Below are positions 1 through 9,708 of a stretch of DNA of 49,392 bases, one piece after another; the stretch's first letter is position 1; each line of letters starts with the position of its first letter. The stretch spans positions 858,895 through 908,286 of the forward strand of contig NZ_GL622241.1 of the NCBI RefSeq assembly GCF_000185365.1, in the 5' to 3' direction. The translations under genes were made by a program, and so were the position numbers. The DNA comes from Enterococcus italicus DSM 15952 (GTDB lineage: Bacteria; Bacillota; Bacilli; Lactobacillales; Enterococcaceae). The notes beneath the pieces are model-generated. The model saw only the letters and a list, made by a program, of their open reading frames with translations, had not been told where the DNA came from and ran no database searches.

Positions 1-102
1 ACAATCACTTCCAGATTTTCTGGTCTTTTTGATTATAATTGAAGAATTTAATCTCAGATTTTGTATAAATGAAATATATTTGAAACATTTCATTTATTTT
101 TA

Positions 103-124
103 TGACATATTTATGTGGTAAAAT
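103..124 (+). promoter_or_regulatory. Promoter-region block shared with the downstream paralogue
   Basis: TGACAT, seven bases, then TGGTAAAAT. The same layout (TGACAT-N7-TGGTAAACT) occurs at 1600-1621 before the CHAP-domain paralogue. The shared block suggests common control. I cannot assign exact -35 and -10 boxes with confidence. Confidence 0.4.
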
Positions 125-189
125 TTACCATGACTTATATAACGTGCGATTTTTAAAAAATAGGAATAAATTCTTGGAGGAACTAACTC

Positions 190-1512
190 GTGAAAAAAAG
201 TATTGGGAAGAGCCTATTATTATGTACCTTATTATTGGCAACGTTAGTACCAATGAGTGCTCATGCCGATGATGTGGATTCAAAAATAAATGAACAGACC
301 GAAAAAATTTCGGCTATTAAAGAGCAAAAAGAAACAACTGAATCACAGATTGCTTCATTAGAAAGTGATATTGCAACGATCTACAATAACGGAATGAAAT
401 TGCAAAAAGAGCAAACAGCACTTGAAGAAGCTACTGCGACTTTAATAAAAGAAATTAGTGATTTACAAACAAGAATTGAAAAACGGACAGAAACGATGAA
501 AAACCAAGCACGAGACATTCAAGTGAATGGTCAGGATACAAGTTTTGTTGACGCGGTATTAAGTGCGGACTCGGTATCGGATGCTGTAAGCCGTGTTCAA
601 GCGGTAAATACATTTGTCCAAGCTAATAATGAATTGATTCAAGCGCAAAAGGCAGATAAAGTTGCCGTTGAGCAAAAGAAAGCTGAAAATGAGAAAAAAG
701 CAAAACGTTTGGCTGCAGCGAAAGAAGAATTGGATGCGCAAAGACAAGAATTGGTCTTGAAGCAAGCTGCTTTATCTGTAAAAAAAATCAGCTTAGCTGC
801 GGAACAAGCGACAGCGGAGTCTATTCGTAATTCTCTCCTTGAGCAAAAAGCACAAGCTGAAGCCGAACAAGCAAGAATCGAAAAAGCACAGGCTGAAGCA
901 GTGGCAAAAGCGAAAGCCGAAGCAGTAGCACAAACGACAAGTAACACTACGACAAAAGCGTCAGAAACGCAAGCAACTGCAAGTCAGGCAACAACAAGCT
1001 CAAGTCAAGAAACCAAAGCGGCTGAAACGACAAGTTCAAGCCAAGAAGCAAAAGCGACTGAGTCAACTACGCAAGCGACAGCGAGCAGTACCACTCAAAC
1101 AAGTAGTAGTACAGAGCAAGCAACGACTAAAAAAGAAACATCTACAAGTACATCAACTAGCAACACCAGTACCACATCTGCTGATGCAACATTGAATGCT
1201 TTAAATGCGTTACGCGTTGCGAATGGGCTAAATCCTGTTTCTTGGGATGCTAGCTTAGCTGCAGCTGCATCAAGTCGAGCAGCTTTGATTAATGGCAATG
1301 GTGGAGCAATTCCAAGTGATCATTGGACGAGTGGAAATGAAGTGATTGCTATTTTATTCAGTCCTGGTTCCGATGTAATCAATGCATGGTACAACGAAAC
1401 CAATATGATTACAGCAACTGGTTCAGGTCATAGAGATTGGGAAATGAATCCATCTATTACACGCGTCGGTTTTGGTTACAGTGGCAGTGTGATTGTTGGT
1501 CATTCTGCATAA
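190..1512 (+). CDS. Secreted PcsB-like coiled-coil protein with C-terminal CAP/SCP domain
   Basis: A 440-residue exported protein. The first ~26 residues form a signal peptide ending near SAHA-DD. Residues ~28-245 are a long Lys/Glu/Ala/Gln-rich coiled coil of the PcsB/SagA type. Residues ~250-325 are a Ser/Thr/Ala/Gln linker, and the last ~110 residues resemble a CAP/SCP domain (ALNALRVANGLNPVSWD, then the GHRDWEMNP segment). PcsB-type coiled coils regulate peptidoglycan hydrolases. The CAP domain's job here is unknown; a wall-associated role is inferred. The RBS is TTGGAGGA before a GTG start, and a strong hairpin terminator follows. The coiled coil is almost the same as in the next gene, pointing to duplication and domain exchange. 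Confidence 0.85.
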   Translation: MKKSIGKSLLLCTLLLATLVPMSAHADDVDSKINEQTEKISAIKEQKETTESQIASLESDIATIYNNGMKLQKEQTALEEATATLIKEISDLQTRIEKRTETMKNQARDIQVNGQDTSFVDAVLSADSVSDAVSRVQAVNTFVQANNELIQAQKADKVAVEQKKAENEKKAKRLAAAKEELDAQRQELVLKQAALSVKKISLAAEQATAESIRNSLLEQKAQAEAEQARIEKAQAEAVAKAKAEAVAQTTSNTTTKASETQATASQATTSSSQETKAAETTSSSQEAKATESTTQATASSTTQTSSSTEQATTKKETSTSTSTSNTSTTSADATLNALNALRVANGLNPVSWDASLAAAASSRAALINGNGGAIPSDHWTSGNEVIAILFSPGSDVINAWYNETNMITATGSGHRDWEMNPSITRVGFGYSGSVIVGHSA

Positions 1513-1528
1513 TCATTCACAATTAAGA

Positions 1529-1568
1529 AGCATTTGTTTAGAAAAAATCTAAACAAATGCTTTTTTTG
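1529..1568 (+). terminator. Rho-independent terminator after the CAP-domain gene
   Basis: Perfect 14-bp stem: AGCATTTGTTTAGA at 1529-1542 pairs with TCTAAACAAATGCT at 1548-1561 around a 5-nt loop, followed by a T tract. It separates the two paralogous genes into independent units. Confidence 0.9.
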
Positions 1569-1577
1569 AAATGTTTT

Positions 1578-1621
1578 TGTAACATACCTATTACTTAGTT
1601 GACATGATGCTATGGTAAACT
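1578..1621 (+). promoter_or_regulatory. Promoter region with a WalR-like box
   Basis: TGTAAC-ATACC-TATTAC at 1578-1594 resembles the WalR (YycF) direct-repeat box TGTWAH-N5-TGTWAH, with one mismatch in the second half. It lies just above the TGACAT-N7-TGGTAAACT block (1600-1621). WalKR is known to control wall hydrolases of this kind, so control by WalR is a reasonable inference. Confidence 0.4.
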
Positions 1622-1679
1622 TCATTTGTCTTTAGAAATAATTAAGAACTAGTAGAAAAGTGATAGTGGAGGAATAATT

Positions 1680-2972
1680 GTGAAGAAACGCATATTTGCT
1701 TCGATTTTTTTAAGCTCAATCATCTTGACAACTGTAGCGGCTCCATCGATTGCTGTAGCTGATACATATGATGATCAAATTTCTCAAAAAAATTCAGAGA
1801 TTTCCAACTTAGAAAACCAACAAACAAGCACACAAGCACAAATTGATACATTAGAGTCACAAGTTGCGACAATTAATGCCAAAAGCGATGAAGTAGTCGC
1901 GCAACAAAAAGTATTGGCTGCCGAGTCAAAACAATTAAAACAAGAAATTGCTGATTTGGAAGTTCGTATCGAAAAAAGAACGGAAACAATGAAAAATCAA
2001 GCGCGAGACGTCCAAGTTAACGGCCAAGATACAAGCTTTGTTGATGCGGTTTTAAGTGCAGATTCGCTATCAGATGCTGTTTCAAGAGTTCAAGCTGTTA
2101 ATACTTTTATTAAAGCGAATAACACGTTGATTGAGCAACAAAAAGAGGATCAAGAAGCAGTTAAAGCAAAAGAAGCAGCTAACTCAGAAAAAATTGAATC
2201 ATATCAAAAATATCAAGTTCAATTAGATACTCAAAAAAAAGAATTGCAAGCGACTCAAGCAGAACTAGCAGTACTAAAGACTAGCTTGGCAATCCAACAA
2301 GCAACAAAAGAAGATGAAAAAGAAGCTTTAGTGAAGCAAAAAGCCGAAGCCGAAGCAGAACAAAAACGAATTTTAGCGGCTCAAGCAGCGGAAGCGGCAG
2401 CGAAAAAAGCAGCAGAACAAGCCGAAGCGAAAGCCAAAGAAGAAGCTGAAGCAAAAGCAGCAGAGCAAGCAAAAGCTCAATCTAACGCTACTACAACTAG
2501 CACAACAGAGAGTGCTGTGACTGAAAGTAATACTGCGACAAGCACTTCAAAAGCAACTACAACAAGTACCGTAGCAAGCAGCTCACAAGCGACTACATCA
2601 AGCTCAACTTCTACAAGTAGTGTAAGCACAACAACGCAAGTGACAGATACATCGAACACGTATCCTGTTGGTCAATGTACTTGGTTTGTTAAAAACCGCG
2701 CGACTTGGGTAGGCAATCGTTGGGGCAATGCGAACCAATGGCCAGCAAGTGCACGAGCAAACGGCTTTAGAGTAGATAATTCTCCAGAAGTTGGTTCGGT
2801 CGTTGTATTCTTAAACGGTGCCCAATATTCTGACGCTACTTATGGACATGTCGGTTATGTTATCTCTGTCGCAAATGGTGTCATTACGATTGAAGAAGGA
2901 AACTACGCCGGACAAAGTTACAACGTTCGTCAAATTACGACTGAAGGTACTGTCTTCATTCATCAAAACTAA
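1680..2972 (+). CDS. Secreted PcsB-like coiled-coil protein with C-terminal CHAP domain
   Basis: A 430-residue exported wall protein. The signal peptide covers ~27 residues, ending near AVA-DTY. A coiled coil spans ~residues 28-265, a Ser/Thr-rich linker ~266-327, and a CHAP amidase/endopeptidase domain ~328-430. The CHAP nucleophile Cys is at residue 333 in VGQCTWF and the catalytic His lies in YGHVGYV. CHAP enzymes cut peptidoglycan amide or peptide bonds, so this is probably a division or separation hydrolase. The start is GTG after GGAGGA. The segment RIEKRTETMKNQARD and the following ~50 residues are nearly identical to the upstream CAP-domain protein. Confidence 0.88.
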   Translation: MKKRIFASIFLSSIILTTVAAPSIAVADTYDDQISQKNSEISNLENQQTSTQAQIDTLESQVATINAKSDEVVAQQKVLAAESKQLKQEIADLEVRIEKRTETMKNQARDVQVNGQDTSFVDAVLSADSLSDAVSRVQAVNTFIKANNTLIEQQKEDQEAVKAKEAANSEKIESYQKYQVQLDTQKKELQATQAELAVLKTSLAIQQATKEDEKEALVKQKAEAEAEQKRILAAQAAEAAAKKAAEQAEAKAKEEAEAKAAEQAKAQSNATTTSTTESAVTESNTATSTSKATTTSTVASSSQATTSSSTSTSSVSTTTQVTDTSNTYPVGQCTWFVKNRATWVGNRWGNANQWPASARANGFRVDNSPEVGSVVVFLNGAQYSDATYGHVGYVISVANGVITIEEGNYAGQSYNVRQITTEGTVFIHQN

Positions 2973-2980
2973 TAGACATA

Positions 2981-3084
2981 GAGGCTGAGACAAAATGGTT
3001 CAGCGCTAAGTAAAAACCAGAAAATCCAAAAGCTTTTCTTCAAACTTTTGGCTTTTCTGGCTTTTTTGTCGTTTAGCTTGTCTC
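2981..3084. repeat. Intergenic long-hairpin repeat, copy 1
   Basis: An imperfect ~100-nt inverted repeat. Outer arms are GAGACAA and TTGTCTC; inner arms AAAACCAGAAAA-TCCAAAAG and CTTTTGG-CTTTTCTGG enclose a small loop, followed by T-rich sequence. It sits between convergent genes and may terminate both. A related hairpin at 6754-6834 shares the GGTTGAGA/GGCTGAGA lead and the AAAACCA arms, which suggests a dispersed repeat family. Confidence 0.6.
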
Positions 3085-3107
3085 TTTTTATAGCAGCTAT
3101 CACTGTG

Positions 3108-3794
3108 CTATAAAAAAAGACAAGCACTTAAGCCGATACTTAAAAAGGGAACGAATGGTAGGTGTTTTGGGGGCTGACGCTTAGAAAAGAGAAACAGGAG
3201 ATAATACAGAATACCGGTGCCACTGGCAAGAAAAAGTAAGAGATGAATTTGTTGCCAACGTAGCCAAGGGAACCAGATGAAAAATAAAAGCAAATCACCG
3301 TCTCCAATGAAGTACCAATGACGTTGACCATACCAATAGATACAAAAAAATAAAAGCCAGGTCCACCAAGAAAACGCGGCACGCTGCCATAGTAGAACAG
3401 CCCATAAGATGATAGCAAAAGGATATAATAGGTAAGGATCGATAATCTGGTAGAGCCAATCTGTAATACTTAGACTAAAAGCCATTGTAAACCAGACAAG
3501 TGCGACTAATTTAGTCTCCAACGTGGCGGTAGAAAATGAAAATAGATAGCAAAAAAACAACCCGTAGATCCATTCAGCGACAAAAATGTGTCGAGGGATG
3601 GCTTGATGACAATGACGACAATTCCCCTTAAGTGCAATGAATGAAATTATAGGAATCAAATCATAAAAGGCAAGGGGACGCTGGCAGGTCGAGCAGCGAC
3701 TACGGTCAGACCAAAAATTCATACGTAACGGCAGACGATCGGCGACGACGCACCAAAAAGAACCCATCACAGCTCCAACTATAAAAGAAATCAT
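3108..3794 (-). CDS. Prepilin peptidase (A24 family, ComC/PilD type)
   Basis: A 228-residue polytopic membrane protein that would cleave the leader of type IV pilin-like competence pseudopilins. The N-terminal cytosolic part has two CxxC pairs (CSTCQ and CRHCH) for zinc, as in full-length PilD/ComC. The aspartyl-protease residues are seen in the SITD segment and in the IGDGD motif (the family's GxGD). Several hydrophobic helices follow. The start ATG has AAAGGAG upstream. It stands alone, with no com operon beside it, which is usual for comC. Confidence 0.85.
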   Translation of the reverse strand: MISFIVGAVMGSFWCVVADRLPLRMNFWSDRSRCSTCQRPLAFYDLIPIISFIALKGNCRHCHQAIPRHIFVAEWIYGLFFCYLFSFSTATLETKLVALVWFTMAFSLSITDWLYQIIDPYLLYPFAIILWAVLLWQRAAFSWWTWLLFFCIYWYGQRHWYFIGDGDLLLFFIWFPWLRWQQIHLLLFLASGTGILYYLLFLFSKRQPPKHLPFVPFLSIGLSACLFL

Positions 3795-3844
3795 TGTGTA
3801 CTCCTTTCTCCTTTATAATTACATACGAAAACCATAAGAAAACC

Positions 3845-3859
3845 TGAGAAGAATTCTCA
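3845..3859. promoter_or_regulatory. Inverted repeat upstream of dps
   Basis: TGAGAA-GAA-TTCTCA, a perfect 6-bp inverted repeat ~77 bp before the dps start and ~40 bp above a plausible -10 region (TAGTATGCT). It may bind a stress or iron regulator. It does not match the standard PerR box, so no regulator is named. Confidence 0.3.
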
Positions 3860-3935
3860 AATAGTTGTTTTTAGTGTACATTTTTATGAAATCTAGTATG
3901 CTTAAAGTATAGAAGTTTAAAGGAGGAATCGAATT

Positions 3936-4424
3936 ATGAAATATGGGAAAACGAAAGATCTTTTAAATCAATTGGTCGCAGATTTAAGCCAATTTTCAGT
4001 GGTGATTCACCAAACACATTGGTACATGCGTGGACCTGAATTCCTAACATTACATCCTTTAATGGATACATTTATGGATGAAATCAATGCACAATTGGAT
4101 GTTGTTTCAGAACGTTTGATTACATTGGATGGTGCACCATACTCTACTTTACAAGAATTTGCTGACAATACAGCGATTAAAGATGAAATTGGTACGTATG
4201 AACGGACAATTCCTGAACGTATGGCTAAATTAGTAGAAGGCTACCGCTACTTAGCTGACTTGTATCAAGAAGGAATTGAAATTTCTGGAGAAGAAGGCGA
4301 TGATTGCACGCAAGATATTTTCATCGGATTCAAAACTGAGGTTGAAAAGAAGATTTGGATGCTACAAGCTAAATTAGGTCTAGCACCAGATGTTGCTTCA
4401 GATGATTCAGTAAAAAATCTATAA
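3936..4424 (+). CDS. dps: Dps-family ferritin-like DNA-protecting protein
   Basis: A 162-residue single-domain member of the Dps family, near the usual length. Dps proteins assemble into 12-mers that oxidise and store iron and protect DNA from peroxide. The ferroxidase residues are visible: the His in HQTHWYMRG, then Asp and Glu in FMDEINAQLDVVSERL. The RBS is AAAGGAGG eight bases before ATG. It is monocistronic, with a strong terminator directly after it. Confidence 0.93.
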   Translation: MKYGKTKDLLNQLVADLSQFSVVIHQTHWYMRGPEFLTLHPLMDTFMDEINAQLDVVSERLITLDGAPYSTLQEFADNTAIKDEIGTYERTIPERMAKLVEGYRYLADLYQEGIEISGEEGDDCTQDIFIGFKTEVEKKIWMLQAKLGLAPDVASDDSVKNL

Positions 4425-4440
4425 GATTAGCTCATACTAT

Positions 4441-4480
4441 CAAAAACCCCCTAAATCCTCAAATTTAGGGGGTTTTATTT
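4441..4480. terminator. Bidirectional terminator between dps and the ABC transporter
   Basis: Stem of AACCCCCTAAAT with ATTTAGGGGGTT around a short loop, with A-rich and T-rich flanks on either side. It can end both convergent transcripts. Confidence 0.85.
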
Positions 4481-4483
4481 GTT

Positions 4484-5155
4484 TTACTCAGCGGCAGCTG
4501 ATTTTAAATGAAATACTTTGTGTTTTAGTTCAAATACTTCGTCACATGCTTTGGCCACGTCGCTTTCATGAGTCACAATGATGATGCATTTTTGTTCTTC
4601 ATGGGCCATTTCTTGGAACACTTTAACGATATCTGATGATGTTTCTTCGTCAAGGTTACCGGTTGGTTCATCGGCGACAATTAGTTCATGATCACAACAA
4701 ATCGCACGAACGATTGCGACCCGTTGTTGTTGGCCACCGGAAAGGAGACCGACTTTTTTGTTGGCTAATGTTTCATCGATGCCGACTTTGGCTAGGCATT
4801 GAAGAGCATAGGTTTTCTTGTCAGAACGTTTTGATCCAGCAATTTCCATTGCCGTCAAAATATTTTGAAGGGCGGTCATATAAGGAAGGAGATTATAGGC
4901 TTGGAAGACAATCGAAATGTCTTTGCGGCGATAATTCCGTAAGCCAATCTTTTGAATATTTTCTCCATTGTAAGTAATGGTTCCTTTTTTCGGTGTATCG
5001 AGTCCTGAGATTAAGGAAAGGAAGGTCGTCTTGCCAGATCCACTTGCGCCGAGGATGGCGTAGACTTTTCCTTTTTCAAATGTTAAATTGACATCTTTGT
5101 ATAGTGCATCTTGCTCGTTGGTATACCAATAAGCTAAGTCTTGGGTTGCTAACAT
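4484..5155 (-). CDS. ABC transporter ATP-binding protein (MacB/LolD type)
   Basis: A 223-residue ATPase with Walker A GASGSGKTT, Q-loop, signature LSGGQQQR, and Walker B LIVADEPTG. The short length and ADEPTGNLD form place it with MacB/LolD/FtsE-type exporters that partner FtsX-like permeases. It lies 15 nt downstream of such a permease gene and is probably cotranscribed with it. Because that permease is frameshifted, this ATPase may lack a working partner. The substrate is unknown; peptide or antimicrobial export is common in this class. Confidence 0.9.
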   Translation of the reverse strand: MLATQDLAYWYTNEQDALYKDVNLTFEKGKVYAILGASGSGKTTFLSLISGLDTPKKGTITYNGENIQKIGLRNYRRKDISIVFQAYNLLPYMTALQNILTAMEIAGSKRSDKKTYALQCLAKVGIDETLANKKVGLLSGGQQQRVAIVRAICCDHELIVADEPTGNLDEETSSDIVKVFQEMAHEEQKCIIIVTHESDVAKACDEVFELKHKVFHLKSAAAE

Positions 5156-5170
5156 GGATTTCCCTTCTTT

Positions 5171-6635
5171 CTAACCAATTAAGATTTTCTTCGGATTCAA
5201 GCGTAAAATACCAAATGAGGAGAGTAGGATCGAGAAGAAGCTAATCACGAGCCCTAAGCCAGCGAGGATAGCGACTTCTTTTGGTTGAACGGTGATATTT
5301 AAGTCATCAATTTCAGTTGAACCTTGTACGGCTGTATTGAAGCCACCCATTTGGCCACCACCGCCAGGGCCACCATTTTGGTTTCCTTGTTGGTTGTTTG
5401 CGCCTTGTTGAGTTTGGGTATCTGTTTGAGACGTTGTTGTTTCTTGTGAAAGTAGTTGATTCCCTACGACATTACCGACAATATTACCAGTAAACGTAGC
5501 AATCACTAAGGCAATCAGCATTGTCACAAACATTTCAGTAAAGAATTGGAAAATCATCTTGGCACGTGATTCACCCATTGACAATAGAACACCTATTTCA
5601 TAGCGGCGTTCGCGAATCATGAGCATAACGATGAGTGTTAGGATAATGATCCCAGCAACGGCAACTAAAATCACAATGTTTTTGGCAAAGCTAGAAACAT
5701 TTTCTAATGGTGTAATCATTGATTGATACAATTGATCATCGGTTGTTAAGTCATACGTATCTGTATCGATTACTTTTTCTGCCGCTTTGGTGAACGCAGT
5801 GACTTTTGAAGGTTCAGAAAGTGTGTAGATGGCAGAGTCGACGGTATCTTCATCAGTGTTACCAGATAGTGTATTGGCTAATGTGTAATAAGAGTAAATC
5901 GTATTAACTGGGTTTAGCATGCTGACCTGTGCAGCGATGCCTGATGCAGATTCAGTAGTAGAGTAAATTCCTTTGACGGTAACTGTCACTTTATTTTCAC
6001 CGTCTGAATCAGTCAGTTTGAAGGTATCACCGACCGACAAGTCGTTCGATTCTGCTAGAGTTTTTTCAATCAAGACATTGTTTGTACCAGCATCATCAGC
6101 AGTCAATGCTTCACCGTCTTCTAATGTAGCTGTGCCGTCTGAGAAGCTTGAGTAGTTAGCACTAGATGAAACACCGGTAATGGTGAAGTCACCTGTTTGC
6201 ATATTGCCACCCATGCCACCAGGTCCTTGTTGTATCACTACTTGTAATTGGTTCAATACCATCACCAGCTGTTGCGGTACCAGATGTCACTAAGACATAT
6301 GATTTCACGTTGTCTAGTGCGGCAATTTTCTCAGCATCGCTGACTTTGACAGGTGTTGAAGTGAATTCACGACGTTCACTTGTTGAGTCAGTGGAAGATG
6401 AATCGGATGTACTTGTATCATTTTGGCCACCACCAAACATTGCTTCACGACTCGCAGCGAGTGTGACTGTTGCACCCAAACTGTTCTGTGCATTCTCTGT
6501 TGCTTTTTCTGCCGCACTTTTGATTGTTAGCCCTGCTAAAACAAAAATTAAAATAGCAGAAAAAACAGCACATAACAATAACGTGCGACCTTTTTTGGCC
6601 CATAAACTTAAGAGCCCACGTTTGATAAAATTCAT
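5171..6635 (-). pseudogene. MacB/FtsX-type ABC permease, frameshifted
   Basis: The permease for the adjacent ATPase is split into two overlapping frames. The N-terminal part (from ATG at 6635) has one membrane helix (LLLCAVFSAILIFVLAGL) and the start of an extracellular domain. The C-terminal part (to 5171) has the rest of that domain, a Gly/Gln-rich loop and three membrane helices ending in the FtsX signature region. Frame continuity is lost between about 6232 and 6250: GIEPITSSDT is followed in the other frame by QQGPGGMGG. Restoring one frame would give ~485 residues. A real indel or a sequencing error are both possible. Confidence 0.8.
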
Positions 6636-6753
6636 ATCTTCCTCCTGTTCGTGCGAATAAATACCATCCGCTCGTTAATCGATTTGTTACTAATGTAAGA
6701 TAGCCAACGAACCTTAAAGCAAGGTTAAATGAATTTGAAGAAACTGTGAAAAG

Positions 6754-6834
6754 AAGGTTGAGATAGCGTTAGCGACAAAAACCATACAATCCAGAAGCTG
6801 TTTTTCAGACTTTTGGATTGTATGGTTTTTGTTT
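6754..6834. repeat. Intergenic long-hairpin repeat, copy 2
   Basis: A perfect 18-bp stem: 6776-6793 (CAAAAACCATACAATCCA) pairs with 6814-6831. It is preceded by GGTTGAGA and has an inner CTG/CAG pair. The layout is close to the hairpin at 2981-3084. It lies between argH and the ABC permease, and could act as a terminator for the argGH transcript. Confidence 0.6.
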
Positions 6835-6863
6835 ATAGGAATACAAACTGATTGTCACAAACG

Positions 6864-8234
6864 TTATTCACTCAGATGGGCTTGGTTGATCTGTGCGAGT
6901 ACTTGATCAAATCCTGTCCCACCAAGCGAGTGGCGATTTTTGACAGCTTGCACGCTATCTAGTTTTTGGTAGATGTCTGCTTCGATAGTCGGCTCGATTT
7001 CTTGGTACTGACTAAGCGGGACATCTTGCAAGTAAATCCCATCTTCCATACAAGAAAGGATGAGCTTACCGACAATCTCATGCGCTTTTCGGAAGGGAAT
7101 GCCCTTAGTCGCCAAATAATCGGCCAACTCCGTAGCATTTGAGAAATCTTGTTGGGTCGCTTGAAGCATGTTTTGTTCTTTGACTTTCATCGTGTCAATC
7201 ATGCCAGCAAAAATTTCTAGCGAATGCATGACCGTAGAAACCGTGTCAAACATGCCTTCTTTGTCTTCTTGTAAGTCTTTGTTGTAAGCTAAAGGCAAAC
7301 TCTTCATAATCGTTAATAGACCGAATAAATCCCCATACACACGTCCTGTTTTGCCACGGATTAATTCCGCCATGTCAGGGTTTTTCTTTTGCGGCATAAT
7401 CGAGCTACCTGTCGAAAAGGTGTCCGTCAACTCAATGAATTGGTACTCATAGCTACACCATAAAATCAGCTCTTCGCAAAAACGAGAGAGGTGCATCATA
7501 ATCAAAGAGGCATTGCTTAAAAACTCTAAAATAAAATCACGATCACTAACTGCATCTAGACTATTGGCATAGACACCGGCAAAACCAAGCTCTTGTGCAG
7601 CGTAGGAACGATCAATTGGGAAAGTCGTCCCAGCTAGTGCGGCCGCTCCTAATGGTGAAAGGTCAATCCGACTCAGACTTTCCGTGAGTCGTTCTTGATC
7701 ACGCGTGAACATCTGATAGTAAGCCATCAAATGATGCCCAAAGGAAATAGGCTGTGCATGCTGAAGGTGCGTATAGCCAGGCATGACGGTATAGACATGT
7801 TGCTCGGCCTTTGTGACCAAGACTTGTCGTAAGGTTTTCAGTTGTGCCACAATTTGTTGGACGTGATCTTTTAAGTACAGATGCATATCTGTTGCTACTT
7901 GGTCGTTTCGACTGCGAGCAGTATGCAACTTGCCAGCGACAGGGCCAAGTAATTCATGCAAAAATACTTCCATATTCAGATGAATGTCTTCATTTTCTAC
8001 TGAATAGTCCAACTCATTATTTTCGACCTTTGTGACTAAGGTCTGCAAACCAGCAAGAATGGCGTCAGCATCTTCTGCCGGAAGAATCGCCGTTTTTTTC
8101 AGCATTTTGACATGTGCGATGCTTCCTTGCAGATCATATGCCGCCAATTGTTGATCAAAGGAAATGGATGCACCAAATGCATCAATCCACGCTTCATTTT
8201 TTCCGTCGAATCGACCGCCCCATAATTTTGACAT
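6864..8234 (-). CDS. argH: Argininosuccinate lyase
   Basis: 456 residues, the usual ArgH length. It splits argininosuccinate into arginine and fumarate, the last step of arginine synthesis. The fumarase/aspartase-family signature [12 protein letters not shown] is present, along with TARSRNDQ and the HTHLQ-type segment YTHLQHAQP. The frame stays open upstream, but the start chosen here (MSKLWGGRF) has AAAGGAG in front and matches the family N-terminus. It sits 14 nt after argG, so the two form an operon. Confidence 0.95.
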   Translation of the reverse strand: MSKLWGGRFDGKNEAWIDAFGASISFDQQLAAYDLQGSIAHVKMLKKTAILPAEDADAILAGLQTLVTKVENNELDYSVENEDIHLNMEVFLHELLGPVAGKLHTARSRNDQVATDMHLYLKDHVQQIVAQLKTLRQVLVTKAEQHVYTVMPGYTHLQHAQPISFGHHLMAYYQMFTRDQERLTESLSRIDLSPLGAAALAGTTFPIDRSYAAQELGFAGVYANSLDAVSDRDFILEFLSNASLIMMHLSRFCEELILWCSYEYQFIELTDTFSTGSSIMPQKKNPDMAELIRGKTGRVYGDLFGLLTIMKSLPLAYNKDLQEDKEGMFDTVSTVMHSLEIFAGMIDTMKVKEQNMLQATQQDFSNATELADYLATKGIPFRKAHEIVGKLILSCMEDGIYLQDVPLSQYQEIEPTIEADIYQKLDSVQAVKNRHSLGGTGFDQVLAQINQAHLSE

Positions 8235-8248
8235 ACTGTTTGCTCCTT

Positions 8249-9466
8249 TTATCCGATTGGTGTTAAAGGTGATTGTTGATTGGCTTGGACTTCTGCGTGC
8301 ACTTTTGTTGGTAAGCCCCATAGCTTGATGAAGCCAACTGCAGCATCTTGATCAAATGTATCGGCAGAAGTGTACGTCGCTAAGTTTTCATCGTACAAGC
8401 TATTTGCTGACTTCCGACCTTCACAGATGACATTCCCTTTGAATAATTTTACACGAACCGTGCCGTTTACGACTGTTTGTGTGGATTTTAAGAAGGCAAT
8501 CAGGGCATCTGTCAGTGGATTAAACCATAAGCCATCATAGATAACTTGTGCAAGCTGTTGTTCGATGACGGGTTTGAAATGAGCCAACTCACGAACAAAA
8601 ACCAAATCCTCTAATTCTTTATGAGCCGTCATGAGCGTAATCGCACCAGGACATTCATAGACTTCCCGTGACTTAATCCCTACTAGACGGTTTTCAATAT
8701 GATCAATCCGACCAATCCCATGTTCACCTGCTAGCGTGTTAAGCTTCATAACAATTGAAGCAAATGTATCTTCTTGACCATCTAGGGCGACGGGGACACC
8801 TTGCTTAAAGGTAATTTCTACAATGGTAGGTGTGTCAGGTGTTTCTTCTAATTCTTTGGTAATAGCGTAAGCACCTTTTGGCGGTGTTGCCCACGGATCT
8901 TCTAAGACACCACACTCACACGCCCGCCCCCATAAGTTTTGGTCAATCGAGTAAGGATTGTCCAAGTCAGCAGGGATAGGGACATTTTTTTCAGCAGCGT
9001 AGGCAATTTCTTCTTCACGCGACCATTTCCATTCACGCACAGGGGCGATGACGTTTAAATTAGGGTCTAAAGCAGCGATAGCCACTTCAAACCGTACTTG
9101 GTCATTCCCTTTGCCTGTGCAGCCGTGTGCGATGGTTGTCGCTTGTGTATCATGAGCCAATTCGACTAATTTCTTAGAAATCAATGGCCGTGAAAGGGCA
9201 GACACCAATGGATAAGAATTTTCATAAAATGTATTCCCTTGTAAGGCAATCAAGGCAAAATCGTCCGCAAACTCTTCGCGTGCATCAATCGCATACGATT
9301 CAGAAGCACCGACAAGCAACGCCTTCTCTTTAATCGCCGCCGTGTCGCGCCCTTCACCAATGTCTAGACAACAAGCAACTACATCGTAGCCTTCATCTAC
9401 TAACCATTTAATTGAGACAGATGTATCTAATCCACCGGAATAAGCCAAAATAACCTTTTCTTTCAT
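8249..9466 (-). CDS. argG: Argininosuccinate synthase
   Basis: 405 residues. It joins citrulline and aspartate using ATP. The N-terminal PP-loop motif [11 protein letters not shown] is intact, as are [14 protein letters not shown] and [13 protein letters not shown]. The start ATG follows AAAGGAAG. It is the first gene of argGH. No carbamoyl-transferase or other arg gene is next to it, so the pair probably recycles citrulline. Confidence 0.96.
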   Translation of the reverse strand: MKEKVILAYSGGLDTSVSIKWLVDEGYDVVACCLDIGEGRDTAAIKEKALLVGASESYAIDAREEFADDFALIALQGNTFYENSYPLVSALSRPLISKKLVELAHDTQATTIAHGCTGKGNDQVRFEVAIAALDPNLNVIAPVREWKWSREEEIAYAAEKNVPIPADLDNPYSIDQNLWGRACECGVLEDPWATPPKGAYAITKELEETPDTPTIVEITFKQGVPVALDGQEDTFASIVMKLNTLAGEHGIGRIDHIENRLVGIKSREVYECPGAITLMTAHKELEDLVFVRELAHFKPVIEQQLAQVIYDGLWFNPLTDALIAFLKSTQTVVNGTVRVKLFKGNVICEGRKSANSLYDENLATYTSADTFDQDAAVGFIKLWGLPTKVHAEVQANQQSPLTPIG

Positions 9467-9507
9467 GAAACAACTTCCTTTCTATCGAAACCTACTTGAT
9501 TGAAGCT

Positions 9508-9560
9508 ATCATAGCAAATAAATATAAGTTAATCAAGCATAAAAATTATATTTATACATA
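9508..9560 (-). promoter_or_regulatory. argGH promoter with AT-rich ArgR-like half sites
   Basis: Reading the minus strand, TTGATT (9536-9531), a 17-nt spacer and TATGAT (9513-9508) form a good sigma-A promoter 42 nt before argG. Just upstream and overlapping the -35, the sequence TTATGTATAAATATAATTTT (9559-9540) resembles ARG-box half sites. Control by ArgR is inferred. Confidence 0.6.
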
Positions 9561-9672
9561 AAATATTCTGATAAACGGTATTTTATTCAAAATAATGGCT
9601 AATCCTGTTTCTTTTATTAATCAAAAAGATCTGCGAGCGGGAAAAATAGTTACAAATTTAAAGGGAAAAACA

Positions 9673-9702
9673 TTGACGTGCTACCTGATTCTGGGGTATC
9701 AT
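9673..9702 (+). promoter_or_regulatory. rplM-rpsI promoter
   Basis: TTGACG (9673-9678), an 18-nt spacer and TATCAT (9697-9702). Transcription would start near 9709, leaving a ~75-nt leader before rplM. Confidence 0.6.
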
Positions 9703-9708
9703 ACTAAA

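Noticed and set aside
639-947. Long open frame antisense to the coiled coil of the first secreted protein
   Set aside because: It mirrors the Ala/Lys/Glu-rich repeat coding of the real gene, has no RBS and gives a low-complexity Cys/Ala/Phe protein.
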